NCBI RefSeq assembly: GCF_028769735.1
Contig: NC_088171.1
Location: 77,207,216-77,271,215, forward strand
Direction of reading: 5' to 3'
DNA length: 64,000 nt
Source of the DNA: Zonotrichia leucophrys gambelii
Taxonomy: Eukaryota; Chordata; Aves; Passeriformes; Passerellidae
Shown here: positions 26,970 to 39,360 of the stretch, piece by piece
Numbering within the stretch: the first letter of the stretch is position 1
Layout: each line of letters starts with the position of its first letter
The notes under the pieces: generated by a model
What the model saw: only the letters and a program-made list of their open reading frames with translations
What the model was told of the DNA's origin: nothing
Databases searched by the model: none
Translations under genes and position numbers: made by a program

Positions 26970-28626
26970 GTTTAAGAAAAGAATAAAAAGGTTCCACAGT
27001 AGTGACCCAGTTTTGTGTTGGTTATTCAGTCAGATCTTCATGTGACTCACCTAAGTATATAGTGCATTGACTGAAGTTGTGCTGAAATTTTTATGAGTTG
27101 AAAACCTTCAATTTATAAATTTCCCTTTTCCAAGCCCCTCCCATAAAATATATAAATTATATGCAACACCATAATTTCATGAATTTATTAAAAAATATTA
27201 AAAATCTCATCAAGAACCATATACTTACTCCTTTTACAAAAGACTATGCAGATAGTTTCAAAGGCAAGACGAAGACTCAGAAAAAAAGATATACCTTGTG
27301 CGTGAGAAAATACCATCACTTCTGTATCATGTGTTTTAAATTCAAAATAAAAAGATGTTTTCTACCATACAAATCTTATTGCTTTCTTTTCAACCCTCTA
27401 TGGCTTTTGAACTGAGAATGAAAACAGGAAAGTAACACCTTGCATCTTATGAATTAAAAATATCTGTTATTTTCTTTTTGCTTTGCTCAGGTGCTATATC
27501 AAAATTTTGTAATGACACACTGCAGATATTAAAAAATATTCAGGGCAGTAGGATAAGGATCAAAATGTTTTCTGAAATAAGAAAGTTTCCCTTCTGATTT
27601 CACATCACAGTATAACTGCACAATACCTGAGGCTGTTCATTTCTGCATTATCACTTTGTTCTTATTATGCTCATCAATAAATACATCATGTTCTTAAAGT
27701 TGTTTCAAATGAAAATAAAACAAATTTGCAAAACTCAGTTTATACAAAAATCATCCTTTCTTATCAAAGAACACATGTCCATGTGGTTATAAACAGGCAA
27801 TTCTTTAAAGTCAGGTTAGTAACAGTGAGGCAATGGGAAGCCATTTCACATTATCTTTTAACATACCAATCTACTTACTGGGTTTTCTTTCCACCCACCC
27901 TTCACTTCCCCAACAAAATAACACTTTACTGTGCTAAAGGAAAAGCATAATATATTTAATTTATATTTAATAACATAAGGTGTTATGAACAATGAAAATG
28001 CTGGAAGTCCCTGTCAAACTTCATCATTTAACAATAAACAATTTAAATACAAGCAAGTTAGATAACTTTCTAGCTAAAAATTAACAAACATAATCCAGAG
28101 AAAATGCCAATATTTTCTTGTGGAATAGAGTAATTCTGGACAGACATCTGCCACTGGCACAGTGTGTGGTTTCCTTTCACAGTAAATGATGTTGTCCTTT
28201 GGGCCACAGAGGAAAATGTAGGTGGAACTGAATTACCATCATTGCAGTAGACAATTCTCAGTGGGAAGACATCTGGTTTAGTGGTTAAGACAGGCAATAA
28301 ATGCTGTAAACTTATGATGAAAAGGACTGAAATGAAAACCAAATAAAACTAAAACAATCACAGTTACTAAAATATTCTTGACTTAGGGAAGTTTTCTAGA
28401 ATGGATGCATTACCCAAGAAATCCCAGTTTAAGAAATTAACTATGCTGGGTGGAAAATTACCCTCAGCAAAGTGACTGTGTTGCCAGAAAGATCATATGA
28501 GAATTTATGACAAGGATTGGGAGAGGTGAAAACAAAATAGGAGGGTGCTGACAGTAATACTATAGTTTTTATACCTTATGAAATAATAATTAGTTTTATA
28601 TGATTTTATGTGTTTTTATTTTCCAG

Positions 28627-28921
28627 CTGCATTCCAATTCCGACAAAGGTGATGGATCAGTCAAATACATTCTTACTGGAGAAGGGGCAGGGACTATATT
28701 TATTATTGATGACACAACTGGAGACATCCATTCAACCAAAAGCTTAGATCGGGAGCAGAAGACACACTATGTGCTTCATGCCCAAGCTATTGACAGACGG
28801 ACAAACAAGCCACTCGAGCCCGAATCTGAGTTCATTATCAAAGTGCAGGATATCAACGACAATGCACCAAAATTTACAGATGGACCATACATTGTTACTG
28901 TGCCAGAGATGTCTGAAATGG
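28627..28921 (+). CDS. CDH18: Type II cadherin internal exon, EC1 and EC1-EC2 linker (probably CDH18)
   Basis: This 295-bp internal exon encodes 98 codons plus one base of a calcium-dependent homophilic adhesion receptor found at neuronal cell-cell contacts. It begins in phase 0 with [10 protein letters not shown], the point where type II cadherins enter EC1 after the N-terminal adhesive strand. Calcium-binding motifs are visible: LDRE (28744-28755), DINDNAP (28849-28869) and the linker motif VPEM (28900-28911). The acceptor is a pyrimidine tract ending in CAG at 28624-28626, and the donor is GTAAGG at 28922. The open frame runs through with no stop or frameshift. The 295-bp size and phase match the conserved type II cadherin exon structure. 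The peptide, including [16 protein letters not shown], fits cadherin-18 best from memory. CDH12 or another close paralogue is the alternative. The upstream exon with signal peptide, prodomain and tryptophan strand was not found in the window. Confidence 0.93.
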
Positions 28922-31394
28922 GTAAGGAAAACAAACTGTGCCATTCAACAGTCTTTTAACCAGTGCAAATGCCACATACTGTTTGCCAAAGTTATCATCA
29001 CGTCATTGAGTGCATGTTAAATATATTGGAGTTAAGAGATGAGAAGAGGTGATAAGAAGACATGAAATACAACCCATATGTTGTGATATTCACAGTAAGG
29101 AAACAGTATGCACACACACGTGCTGGTTGTAAGAGAAGAGTCACTATTAATCTTGAATGTTTCAACATGCATGTTTTAATGTATGTTTTAACATACATTC
29201 TTTGGCAAATTGTAGTTTCCATTCTAGAAAAAAGGTGTATGCATATATCCTCATTCAACTGCAAACTTTAAGGCATTCTCCTAGGTTTACATAAGCAGCC
29301 TATACAATTCACAGAATTAAACACAAAGGGACTGTAGTTCCCTAGATTTTTTTAGACATATATTTACTTATCAAGTTTCTTATAAAGTGAACTGAAGTTC
29401 AAAAAGATACCAATCTTTGGTTTTCTCTGTTACATCCTTCAGATATTCTTATTCTATGAGGTGCTGCATTATGCAATCAGCTTTCTTTATTTAATACCTC
29501 TCTGCTGTTGGGGTTAGTTTATAACTTTCCTCTAATAGAAGAATTGCCAGCAGAATTTTTTACAAGGACAAAAGTGCAGCATTTCTGTGAGTAATATCAT
29601 AAATCCAGGACAATGCAAACAATACATGTTTGTGTGAATTACTACTTTGAATGCATAGAGCTTCCAGTAAGAGTCTTCTGGCTCTGCACAAAACCACTTC
29701 AGCTGTCTTTGATAATTCACTGTGGCACAAAGCTTTACTGCTAGAGTTGCAGTTCATTTCAGTATCATCTAAGCTTTTATCTCAGTTATCTCCCATTACA
29801 CCACAAGTTGTCTTAATGAGGAATTAATTTCCTTTACCAACTGTTTCCAAAATGTGTAACTCTATATTTCTCTTTCTTTGGTTTTCTTTGTCTTTAATGG
29901 AAACCATTTTAATTGATTATTTCCTTCACCTTTAGAGGCATTTTATTTTCTGCATTGGAGGAAAGATAATGGAAGAGAGATCAATATTATCTTCAAAATC
30001 AAAGTAGCTGATGTAATAATTCTTTATTTGTATTATATTCATGAAGGTTTTATTTTTCTTTCATCTGCTCAATATTGAGCATTTTTCTATAAATGTAAGT
30101 CATAATTCTGCAGTAATTAGAATCTGGTATTACTATTCAGCTACATCATACATGGTACTGTTTTCCAAAGAATGATTTGAATAATCTGGGATAGTATTTT
30201 GTGTTGTAAAACAGGGTGTATTATGGTAAACCAATGACATTTTACTAGTGAAATAGGGATTTCATGCTTATGTTTTGCATAAAGCATTTTGATATTGATG
30301 CTGAAAACCACCACACTTACTAGTACATTAACCACGAAACCTCAAAATTAATAAAATTTTAAATTAGCAAGCCAAAACCACAACAATATTTTATAAATAA
30401 AATACTTTACTAGTTGTATCTGAGGCAAATCATTAAAATATCTGTTTCACAAGGCTTTTGTGTTGTGTGAATAAAACTGAATTTTCATATCCTAGCATAC
30501 AGGCATTCTGTTGTAGGTATACATTACATTTTCATTGCAGATTTATTATCTCTATTTTCTTTTTTCTCCTCTCTCTGAAAGCATTTTTATTGTCTGCAAT
30601 TTCAGGAAGACTAATTCTATTACTACCTCCACAGGATGCATTCTTTGTGTCAAATGATGCAGATACCTCTGTCACTTTTATTCATTCTATAATTAGCATA
30701 ATTTTTGACATTTAGCTGTGGAGTCTGTACATAACTGAAATTGTTGATGTTATTCTGTGAATTTCTAAGGAGCTCTCACTCTGAGTATATCTTCTCATTT
30801 TTATATTATCATTTAAAGATCTTTCAAAGGTACTGTCTCACTGCAGCAGTTCTCATGCTAAGTGGCATTATTTTTGATCTCCATTATTTTGCTTAGTTTC
30901 AGCAGCAGGTTCTTGTTTGTCTCCTCAAGATCCTAGCTGGTATTTTCCCCACAACTTGAACTGAATTTAGTTGAAAAAGCTGTAAGACCTTTATGGCTTT
31001 TCTTTTTCAAGTCACTGACAAGTGAGTAGAGAAGAGTTTTTTTAATTTGTTTTTGGCAAATATTAGACCACAATTTTCACAAAATAAACACATTATTTAT
31101 GTTTTATGTACTATTCTAGGAGAGATGAAAGAAAATGTCTATTCCCTGCCTTCAATGATTTTTTTCTGTTAAATTTGGCTCGAGAACCAAAATTTATACC
31201 TGAAATTATTTCTTCAGTAGTGTGAAAAACTCAGTTACACTGAGATTTCTGTAGTCTGCTTTAAGGTTTATGAAATTCATCTTTATATAAATTAAATAAA
31301 AATAAGAATATTTTTCAGTCAGTAAAAGACTTCCAGATGTCTTGTTAGCTGCAAAATGAGTGAAAATCTCCATGGAAATTTTTAATGCTGATAT

Positions 31395-31460
31395 TTTAGA
31401 AGTGAGACTAAATGACTTCCTGATGACCCTTCCAACCCTAACAATTCTGTGATTCTCTGA
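31395..31460 (+). mobile_element. CR1 LINE 3'-terminal fragment
   Basis: The sequence follows the terminal CR1 3'UTR: ACTAAATGACTTCCTGATGA, then CCTTCCAACCCT, then an octamer-like ending ATTCTGTGATTCTCTGA. It is about 65 bp, an extreme 5' truncation, and lies within the intron between the two exons on the sense strand. Confidence 0.8.
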
Positions 31461-32361
31461 TAAGAAGATATTTTCAATAAATTCTGCTCAAGAAATTAAT
31501 AGGCACAGTAGACATTTCCAAACTTCTTTTCAGAGTATTCCAGTGTGAGGTAGTCATAATTTCAGATAATCTGGAAGACAATGTTGTTCATAAATATGAT
31601 TTTTATTAGAAATGCCTATTTAACTTCCTGTATTGTGAAATTCAATCACATTTCGTTGACTTGTTAGTGTTTTCTGACAGTACTAAGAATTCCTTTAGTT
31701 AGGCAGACTATCCCTGCATTTATTAAACTTCACCTTTTCATAATTTCTTTTAATTTTTTTGTTAAATATTGATCCATTTGAGATTCAATAGTATATAAAA
31801 CTATTAAAAGTAATGCATAAATATTTACATTCTCAACAGACGTATTTTATGGAACTGCCTCATTACAAATTAAAAATTTGTCTTCAGAGAGACAAATTGC
31901 AGTATTCCCTTTCAGCTTTTCTTGAAAATACAACTTCATAAACTTTTTTCTTGCAAACTGTATATTAAAAAGAGAAAAATCAAATGGAGATATTTTGAAA
32001 TAAAATACAATTTTCTTCCCCAATTGAATAATTTTTTTTTATACTAGGAAAAAAATAAAAACTGACAAAACATCCAAAGTAGTATTCAGAGCATACAGAC
32101 ATCTTTTACAGTTCTTTATAAAGCATTAACTAAGAAAATAGAATGCCCAAAATATAAGCTCTGAAATGTAGCCGGAGAGCATATGAAATGCTAGTTGTAC
32201 TCTGAATAAGCAGAGACTCCAGTTGGGGGAAAAATGTCACTTTCATTTCCTAACTGGAGTGACAAAATTCTTTCATAGTAAGGGTCTGATGTTCATATCT
32301 CTCCTGTGGTGTCCAGAGAAATTAGAAAAATTAGAATTAGATCCTTATCTTTCGTAGCTGA

Positions 32362-32400
<39 letters not shown>

Positions 32401-35341
32401 TAACATGTAAAATAGCAAGAGAGCACTTCTGTGTAATAATCTATCTAAATCCTTAATGACACTAGCTCAACAATGAAAAATTATGGTGCATCTAAATGAT
32501 ACAAATGAATTGAGATTTCCCTGTCGTGATGAGCCTGAATGATACTACCTTTGAAAGGAGTAGTTGAAAGGTAAAAGTACCCTCTTTCCCTTTTTTTTTT
32601 TTTCAAGGCATTCTAACCAGCAGCTTTCACAAACTGCCTTTCCTCAGTACTCAGCAAAAAACACAAGAACTGGGCAAAATGCTGGTGTGGGGATATCTTA
32701 TAAAATGCTGAGTGTGCTTGTGTGAGATAGTGAAGAAGTTAAGCTTCTCAAGTGCTTCATTCCACTGAATGAGAGTTTGAGGTAGGGTGGGAGGTTGAGT
32801 TAAAATTTGAGATTCTAAGGGTTCTTTTAGGTAGAAAGAGAACACTTTGCCACTATTTGATACTAAATTGCTCTTATCTGGTGTTTCATGGGAGAGAAAT
32901 ACAGTTGTATTAGAAAATCACTGTGGCAAATTTTGGATACAATGGCATTCCATTCATGCTAAAGAGACCAGTTGGCTGCTTATGTCAGATTCTGCCTTTC
33001 ACTCATTTGGTTCTTTTCTCTCACATCAATGAGTTATACAAGCATAAGATTCTTTTAAAATAAGGAGAGAGAAGAAAGTCTTCAAAGAAGGAGAGAATTA
33101 TAAAAAACCAGTACTTCTGATTTTTTTTCTTCTGAAATAGCCAAAATACTTTTATCAAGTTCAAGACATATCTTGATTTCCTAGAATTCTGGGGAAAAAG
33201 GGTAATGGAAACTCACACTGTTGATAACTGTTTTCCTGGAAAAAGGAAAAAGTATAGACAAAAAGGTACAGAGGTTGCCCAGCATTCTGGATAGTAAATT
33301 CTGGTAGGTGACTGACTATACCACTTGAATGGATATGCTTTTTTTTTACATGACTACAAAATAAAATCATTCTGCATCCATAACCTATTAATCTTCAGTG
33401 ATTCCAAAAAATTGAACCATACAAGTTCCTCTTAAGCTAGAAATTATTTGCAAACTGGGCTACAGAAATATATCATTACAGCATTCCAACGTCATGGACT
33501 AGCAGGAGGAAATGTCTGCTCCTGGATTTGACCTCTTTTTCTATGTTTAGATAGGAAATAAATAGGCCCGAACTGATTTCTAGAACATTTTAAGAAAAAA
33601 TACACAAACTTTCATTCACATTTGTTTACCTTTCTGCATGAGCACAAACACAGTAGTTTAGTTACCTATACCATTAACATCTCAATAATTGTGAACATAC
33701 AACTAGCTCCAGCTTGATTTCATTACAGTATTCCACTTCAAAGTCATACAAGGATCCCTATACTTGGTTTGTTAATACATTTATTTGTGAGACTGAATAC
33801 ACTTGGGCTTTTCAAAGACCAGGAGACACTATATTTAAATATGCAGAGCATTTACATACACTTTTACTGTCTCCAGTAGAGATACAAACAGCAGCTCTTG
33901 GTGTCCAAGTTAACATGGTAAAAGTGAATGAAGAGTTTTCAAAGAGGGTAGAAACCAAATCTGTGGAGGTTTGTATGGTTAGTTTGCTGCACCTGAAGTG
34001 AGACTCCATGACTTTACTTACTTCTAAGTCAAGAGCATACTGAGGGTGTGCACATTAACAAATGTTTCTGTGCAATGGAAATTGATCTAAGAGGCTGAAC
34101 AACTGGAATGGAGAAACTGATGTCCATGCCACATATATTTGTGAAATCTTGTTTTAGATTAGCTCTTGCCTGGTCTCTGAGATTATGTGCCTCTTAGCAG
34201 TCAGAATAAATCAGATGTGCTGCTAAAGCAAATCTCCTGGTTTATTTGCATCTGAAAAAATCTAGGTAGCATGCTCTGAAACAGTTCCACAAGGAAAATC
34301 AAAGTGCAACAAATGAAGGAGATCAAGGGTTTCAATTCAGAAACACACTTCTCCTCTCCACTAAATGTGAAATTGAACACTTCAGAGTTGATGTGATACC
34401 TCAGTGGTTAATTTAGATGAGAATCTGCTTTCAGATGCAGAGTTATGTGAGAGCAGCCTGTTCTGTTATTATCATGGTATTTTAATGCTGGACCAAGGAG
34501 CCTGTATAAAGCTGTGTCTGCATAAAGATAAACAAATAGAATGAAGCCTGAGCCTTTATTAACTCACAGTCTTACATGCACTGATTTCTTATGGGAAGTG
34601 CTTGGCAGTGATAGCAAAGATTCATCATTACATGCCTTGAAAAATACACTAAAATGAAAAAAAATCACTTGTCTCCATTCTATCTGTGCAGTATTTATGC
34701 ATTTCATTTTCTCAAAAGGGTTACTCTTAACTTATCCCAACTAGCAATATGCTAGAAACTGTGATTTTATTCTTCTAGTGGTTTTTATTACTAGCATAAA
34801 AAATAATTTTCTTTTGAACTCATATTTCTAATTTGCATCCCCAAACAGGTTCTAGAAGTTATTTCATTTTCACATCTTTGATGCCTTCCAATAGCTGAAT
34901 TTTTATATCAATTTAGCAACTTTTATTCATTTGGGGGTATTTTTACAAATTACTTTTAATACTTCAACATTAATTTGTATTGCGGATAAAGATAATCCTG
35001 AAGTCCATAAATCTGTTATTTAGAAGTCAATATCCACGTTTGAGATTTGTGTGTATAGAACATATGTAAATATGCATAATATGTAGTCACTATTTATATT
35101 TACATCTCTGTAATTTCTCTTTAAGTTTGTATGTGTTTAATCAATTTACACATACACATATAAAGACAATTTTTTCAAATTGGTGTAATTATTTTTCCTT
35201 TAAAATTTATATGATGGTAGCATGATATTAATCTCATTTTTTAGAATGTGGGGATTTTAGAACTTTTTTTAATGTATTTTAAAATATTTGTTGGAAAATG
35301 TTATTTATTGCAAGTTAATGTTTATTTTCCTATATATACAG
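31461..35341. other. AT-rich intronic sequence up to the EC2 exon
   Basis: Only simple T-rich tracts, the largest at 32366-32394, were seen. No gene, RNA or transposon was recognised. Confidence 0.65.
32366..32394. repeat. Poly-T tract
   Basis: An uninterrupted run of 29 T residues. It could be the tail of an antisense retrocopy, but none was recognised. Confidence 0.9.
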
Positions 35342-35461
35342 GTACATCTGTTCTACAGGTGACAGCCACAGATGCAGATGACCCCACATATGGAAACAGT
35401 GCCAGAGTAGTGTACAGTATTCTTCAGGGACAGCCATATTTCTCTGTTGACCCCAAAACAG
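35342..35461 (+). CDS. CDH18: Type II cadherin internal exon, start of EC2 (probably CDH18)
   Basis: This 120-bp internal exon completes the split glycine codon left by the 28627-28921 exon and continues as [18 protein letters not shown], then the [20 protein letters not shown] segment, ending with one base of the next codon. DADD (35371-35382) is the calcium-coordinating DxD motif of EC2. The acceptor ends in TACAG at 35341 with a pyrimidine tract interrupted by alternating TA. The donor is GTGGGT at 35462, weaker than the donor of the preceding exon. Length and both phases match the conserved 120-bp type II cadherin exon, so the two exons join in frame across 6420 bp. This block is very conserved among type II cadherins, so assignment to CDH18 rests mainly on the preceding exon. 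The next exon, for the rest of EC2, was not found by reading. Confidence 0.92.
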
Positions 35462-37619
35462 GTGGGTATTTTATATTTCTATTGAAATTATTTAGCTATT
35501 ATGTTGCAGTTAATTAAGTCTTGTTGGTGAAATGCAATGTACACAATGCAGATATGTGGACTTTTTTCTTAGTGTTTTTGTAGGCTGCTTCTTACTTTAG
35601 CACTATGAAATTTATAAGTTGCTATGTTTTGCTGAGCACTAAAATGAGCCTGCTGTGTACAGAATTAATTCTGCATCATGTCATGATATGAAACATTCAG
35701 CCAAACTGCAATAGCACTCTTTCATCTTTTCAAGCCTCTGTTTAGGAAGTGACTCAAGTATGCCTAACACATGATTTTCAATGCTTTGTTTTGTCTGAAG
35801 GATAGGCTTGGGAGGATTATTGGATATATGCTTCAACACATGCCAATATAAATTGTTATAATTTGTGTTTTTTATAAAACCTTAGGACTGCCATTTAACT
35901 GAAAATTCATTCTAGGATTTGAGAAGTATAATGAACTTAAATATTTATGCTTAACCTCTATGCATTACCTTTTTTTTTTTTTTCCACAAAGTGTAAGTCA
36001 TATATAATGTATCCAAACTGTTTTATTTAAAGAGAGGAAAAATCTCTTTTGGGGATGGGAGTTGTTATTAGTTTGTGATTTTTTGAAGAGCATTATTATG
36101 ATAATGATATTAACATGATTATATATTTTAAGTGTGTATTTGAAGTCCTCAATAATTGGTAAATATAATTTAAGAGAGTATATTTTTATTTAAATTTTTG
36201 ACTGTTTTTCCCTGTCTATATCAAAGCTTTAATACTGAGGGGGGAAAAAAAGGGCATACTGAACAGTGTAGTTTTCCCTAGTTAACTGTAGGGAATAATA
36301 ATGACTTTTTAAATGTGCTGGAGTGAATTAACTATAGCGTAAATGGTTTCCCTTTTACTGTTTTTGCACTTAAGTTGCTTGGCTTGTGTACACTGGTCTC
36401 TGTGGTACCTGGAGATGTACCCTGGTTTCACTACAAGAGAAGTGTATCTCTGCCATCTCAGAGAGCTTTGAGGTTAGTGCTGCTTTGATTAGATCAAACT
36501 CCATGACCCTCAGAGGAAGGTCTGTCTCAGCCTAAAATTTTCTATAAATTTGGGCGGTCATGTAAGAAAGAATGGAATGGAAAATCTGTGGTACAGTCCT
36601 CACGTTCTCCTTGCCCTTAGAAATATAACTAGTTCATATTTCTAAAACTGTTTAGGCGCTCTGAAGCAATAACCTTAATTTTTTATTTTTATAATGGTGT
36701 AGAACTTGTAGTCTGGAGCTGCTATTCAGTCAGTGAGGAATCATAATGGAAATTCTCTGTATCAAGTCTATATCACACAAGAAATAGCATTGTTGTATGT
36801 ATAATGAAATAACAGATGGTAGTGTATTTTCACTCCTCAAGCCTTAGGCTTTGACAGGGATTTAATAACACTTTATGAACTCAAACTCTTTTTGATATTT
36901 GTGTAGAATATGAAAATTATTCTGATACCATAGTCTCTGAAAAAGTGAAAATGAGATAAATAGTGTGACAGTGAAAAAGCAGGAGGAAGCTTTTTGCTTT
37001 TATATGTTACAATTTTATAAGTGTAGAACAGCAGTTAATTTAATTTGCCATGATGAAATGGGAAGAAGAATATCGGAAAAGATGGGAACTTCTTGATGAA
37101 TAGTATTTTTCACTATAAAATTTCACTTTGAATTTTTGGGGTTTAAGACTCATTTTTTAAAACATCACTCTTCTGAATTTTCAAGCATTTCTTTGCCTTT
37201 TTTCTTAATACCTCAATTGTTCAATTCCAGCTTAACTATACTTTATCTGGAAATCTTCTGAATTTACACTTACATGCACAGACTTCCTTTACAACGAAGG
37301 AGGTCCAAAAACGGCAAAGAGAAAAGTCCCAACATTCATGACTGAATGTTGTTTATGCAGCCTGGTATCATGATCAGTAAAGTTTCTTGAAGTTATCAGA
37401 AATAGAGTTCAAGCTCTAATGTGAATACTGATCTTAAAAAGTCTGCTACTTCTAGCTTAGTGCTGCCTATACTTGGTTTTAAGCCACTTAATATATGAAG
37501 ACATCAAAGTTATGGATTTTTAGAAGCCTAGGTTAGAATAGTTTAAATAAGATTATAGAATAAGGCTATAGAATTCATGCATTTAAAGTATAATAAAGCA
37601 ACAGCACCAAATTACAAAC
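35462..37619. other. AT-rich intronic sequence after the EC2 exon
   Basis: No exon, RNA or transposon was recognised. A T run lies at about 35970-35984. Confidence 0.65.
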
Positions 37620-38765
37620 TCTGAAGCAGGAAAAGTGTTCTTGGCAGAAGAGCTTTGTCAGCTTACCTGATAAAAGGCTCTTCTCCGCACAAAGTGGGGC
37701 AGAGGAGCAGTGCAGGGAGAGTAAAACTCCTGCCCTAAATAGACTGGAGCCTGAGCTCCTCCTAAGGTTGACTCAGGACAGCTTCAGCCCTATGGGCCAG
37801 GGCTGAAACCCATCATGAGGAACCAAAAGGAGACGCTGCCCTGACCACCCTTCCTACTGAGAAAGTTACTACTTACAGGGCTCTGGGACACATTATGAGA
37901 TGCAGATTATGGGAATCGTACAGACTTACTCTTGGATATCTAGAGGAAGGACCATGGACAGGGAAAGGGATGACTGAGATGGACTGGGGAGAGCAAAGAA
38001 AGAGACAATGGAGAGGTAAGAGGATAAAAGGGGCCAGCCATAAGCAGACAGGCTTTGCTCAGCACTGTTATCTGGCCATGCCCTGCCCTGGATCAGCAGT
38101 CTGTTCTATGTTTTATTACGCTCCATTTCCTGAGTAAAAGGTCTCGCTCTTGCATGCCTGTGTGAGTGGAGATTTAAGCACTGGCTGCTGGAGCAGGACA
38201 ACGAGTTAAAGGGGTCTGGTGCGTGTCTGGTGTCAGCAAATGGAAAATGCAGACTGTAGGTGTATTACACAGGTGTCTATGCTAGTATGGTATTACTACA
38301 TGGTCAGCAGTCTGGATGAGTGGTTTGGGTGATGGATGTCCATTTGGCCCAATGTCCAGACCAGAAAGCTCAGAGTTAACTGTTGGAGGAGCTGAGACCA
38401 CAGTTATCTAGAGCAACTGTGTGGTGTGTGGTTTGGTAGTCCTGTTTGTAGTTGTGTATCTCTGTGCATGAGGCAAGGGGAGACCAGGGAGCCAGGAGCC
38501 AGCTGGATGGCATTGGGAACTGAGTGCTCAAGGGGCCCAGGTACTGCTACTGGGTGTACTCAGTGTGTAAGGCTGTGAGGGATCAATAAGTGCACTGGTA
38601 TGAGTGCAGATGTGGGACAATGTCCAGGATAAAAAGAGGGTGTGCACCTGGAGCTGGAGGGCAGTTGAAGGCCCCAGAGTTGGATGTCCAGATTGCGCCG
38701 AGTGCAAGGCTAATGGATAGACCAAATATAGCAAGTTACAGGAGCAATCCATGGTGATTGTTGTG
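37620..38765. other. GC-richer tract of unknown origin, possible old LTR/ERV relic
   Basis: Base composition rises clearly over about 1.1 kb compared with the flanks. Within it are a possible TATA element (GGATAAAAGG near 38021), a possible poly-A variant (GAGTAAAAGG near 38133) and a TGTC start near 37657 with a GGACA end near 38201, which together would fit a retroviral LTR layout on the + strand. No target-site duplication was found and I do not recognise the family. Alternatives are a decayed retrocopy or unrelated unique sequence. Confidence 0.4.
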
Positions 38766-38779
38766 AGTATATTTCCAAT

Positions 38780-39360
38780 TATAAATCATCCTTCCTTCTG
38801 GTCAGCCGGAGAAGAATGAGGCTGTTTGTGCTGTTTGTGTTCGAGTGCTGAGCCGTCCCATTGGCGTGTCACCCGCTGCGCGTTACATCTGTGAATGTGC
38901 CTTGTGGGAACAGCGCTTGACCTCACATTGCTTCTAAATAATGGATTAAAAATAGGAAGGTGCAGCAACCTCATCTCCATCAGGCCGCCAACAATCTAGT
39001 TTATCAGTTGATTTGCTCTAAGACCTGTGTTTTGTTTTGTTTTCCTCTGGGGGAAAATCGTGATTTCTCTGCATAGAAATTTGCTGCAACTATGTAATTT
39101 TGGCTGTGAGTGTCAAAACTACTTTCCATGCATAACCTAAAGTTTTAAGACTTTCAAAATCAATTGATATTGAATGGCTTTCTATTAATTGCTCTCTATT
39201 TGTGTTTATTAATTACTTTTGGTAATTATCTGTGGAGTGTAATAGTAACTAGTTATGTAATTAATAATTACCTGCAATAGCCTCTAGTGTTTACAATTTG
39301 TTTTCCTCCCCATCTGCAGCAAAGCACTCAGCTGAAATTTTATAAATAAGGATGTTCTAA
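38780..39360. promoter_or_regulatory. Candidate conserved noncoding block (speculative)
   Basis: After the GC-richer tract comes sequence with mixed composition (about 38805-38935), then an AT-rich part rich in homeodomain-type core motifs, including TTAATTAC and TAATTAATAATTACC near 39207-39272. The sequence lacks transposon similarity and simple repeats. This is a guess based on motif clustering only; conservation cannot be seen from one sequence. Confidence 0.25.

Larger units (their letters stand above)
14465..28500. other. Long AT-rich intronic stretch without recognised transposons
   Basis: About 14 kb holds only simple repeats: (TA)n at 16428-16450, poly-A with (CAAA)n at 19814-19871 and poly-T at 26952-26969, plus a short perfect hairpin at 18052-18073. 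The stretch at about 23850-24420 is somewhat less AT-rich and carries an open frame of 138 codons without recognisable similarity. No CR1 or LTR was seen, in contrast to the right third of the window. Confidence 0.6.
1..28626 (+). other. CDH18: Cadherin gene intron upstream of the EC1 exon (partial)
   Basis: This interval precedes the EC1 exon and is inferred to be part of one intron of the same gene. It ends in a good branch/pyrimidine region and CAG acceptor. No exon for the cadherin signal peptide, prodomain cleavage site or the N-terminal tryptophan strand was seen. The gene is known to be very large with long introns in vertebrates, which fits. Whether the whole interval lies inside the transcription unit cannot be shown from sequence alone. 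Confidence 0.7.
28922..35341 (+). other. CDH18: Complete cadherin intron between the EC1 and EC2 exons
   Basis: This 6420-bp phase-1 intron is bounded by GTAAGG at its 5' end and TACAG at its 3' end. It is AT-rich. The only recognisable transposon is a short CR1 tail near 31.4 kb. Poly-T at 32366-32394 and several short T runs are present. No alternative exon was recognised. Confidence 0.88.

Noticed and set aside
28744..28944. Antisense open frame across the cadherin exon
   Set aside because: Shadow of the real + strand coding exon.
29178..29199. Short inverted repeat AATGTATGTT / AACATACATT
   Set aside because: A 10-bp AT-rich stem with a 2-base loop is readily expected by chance in this composition.
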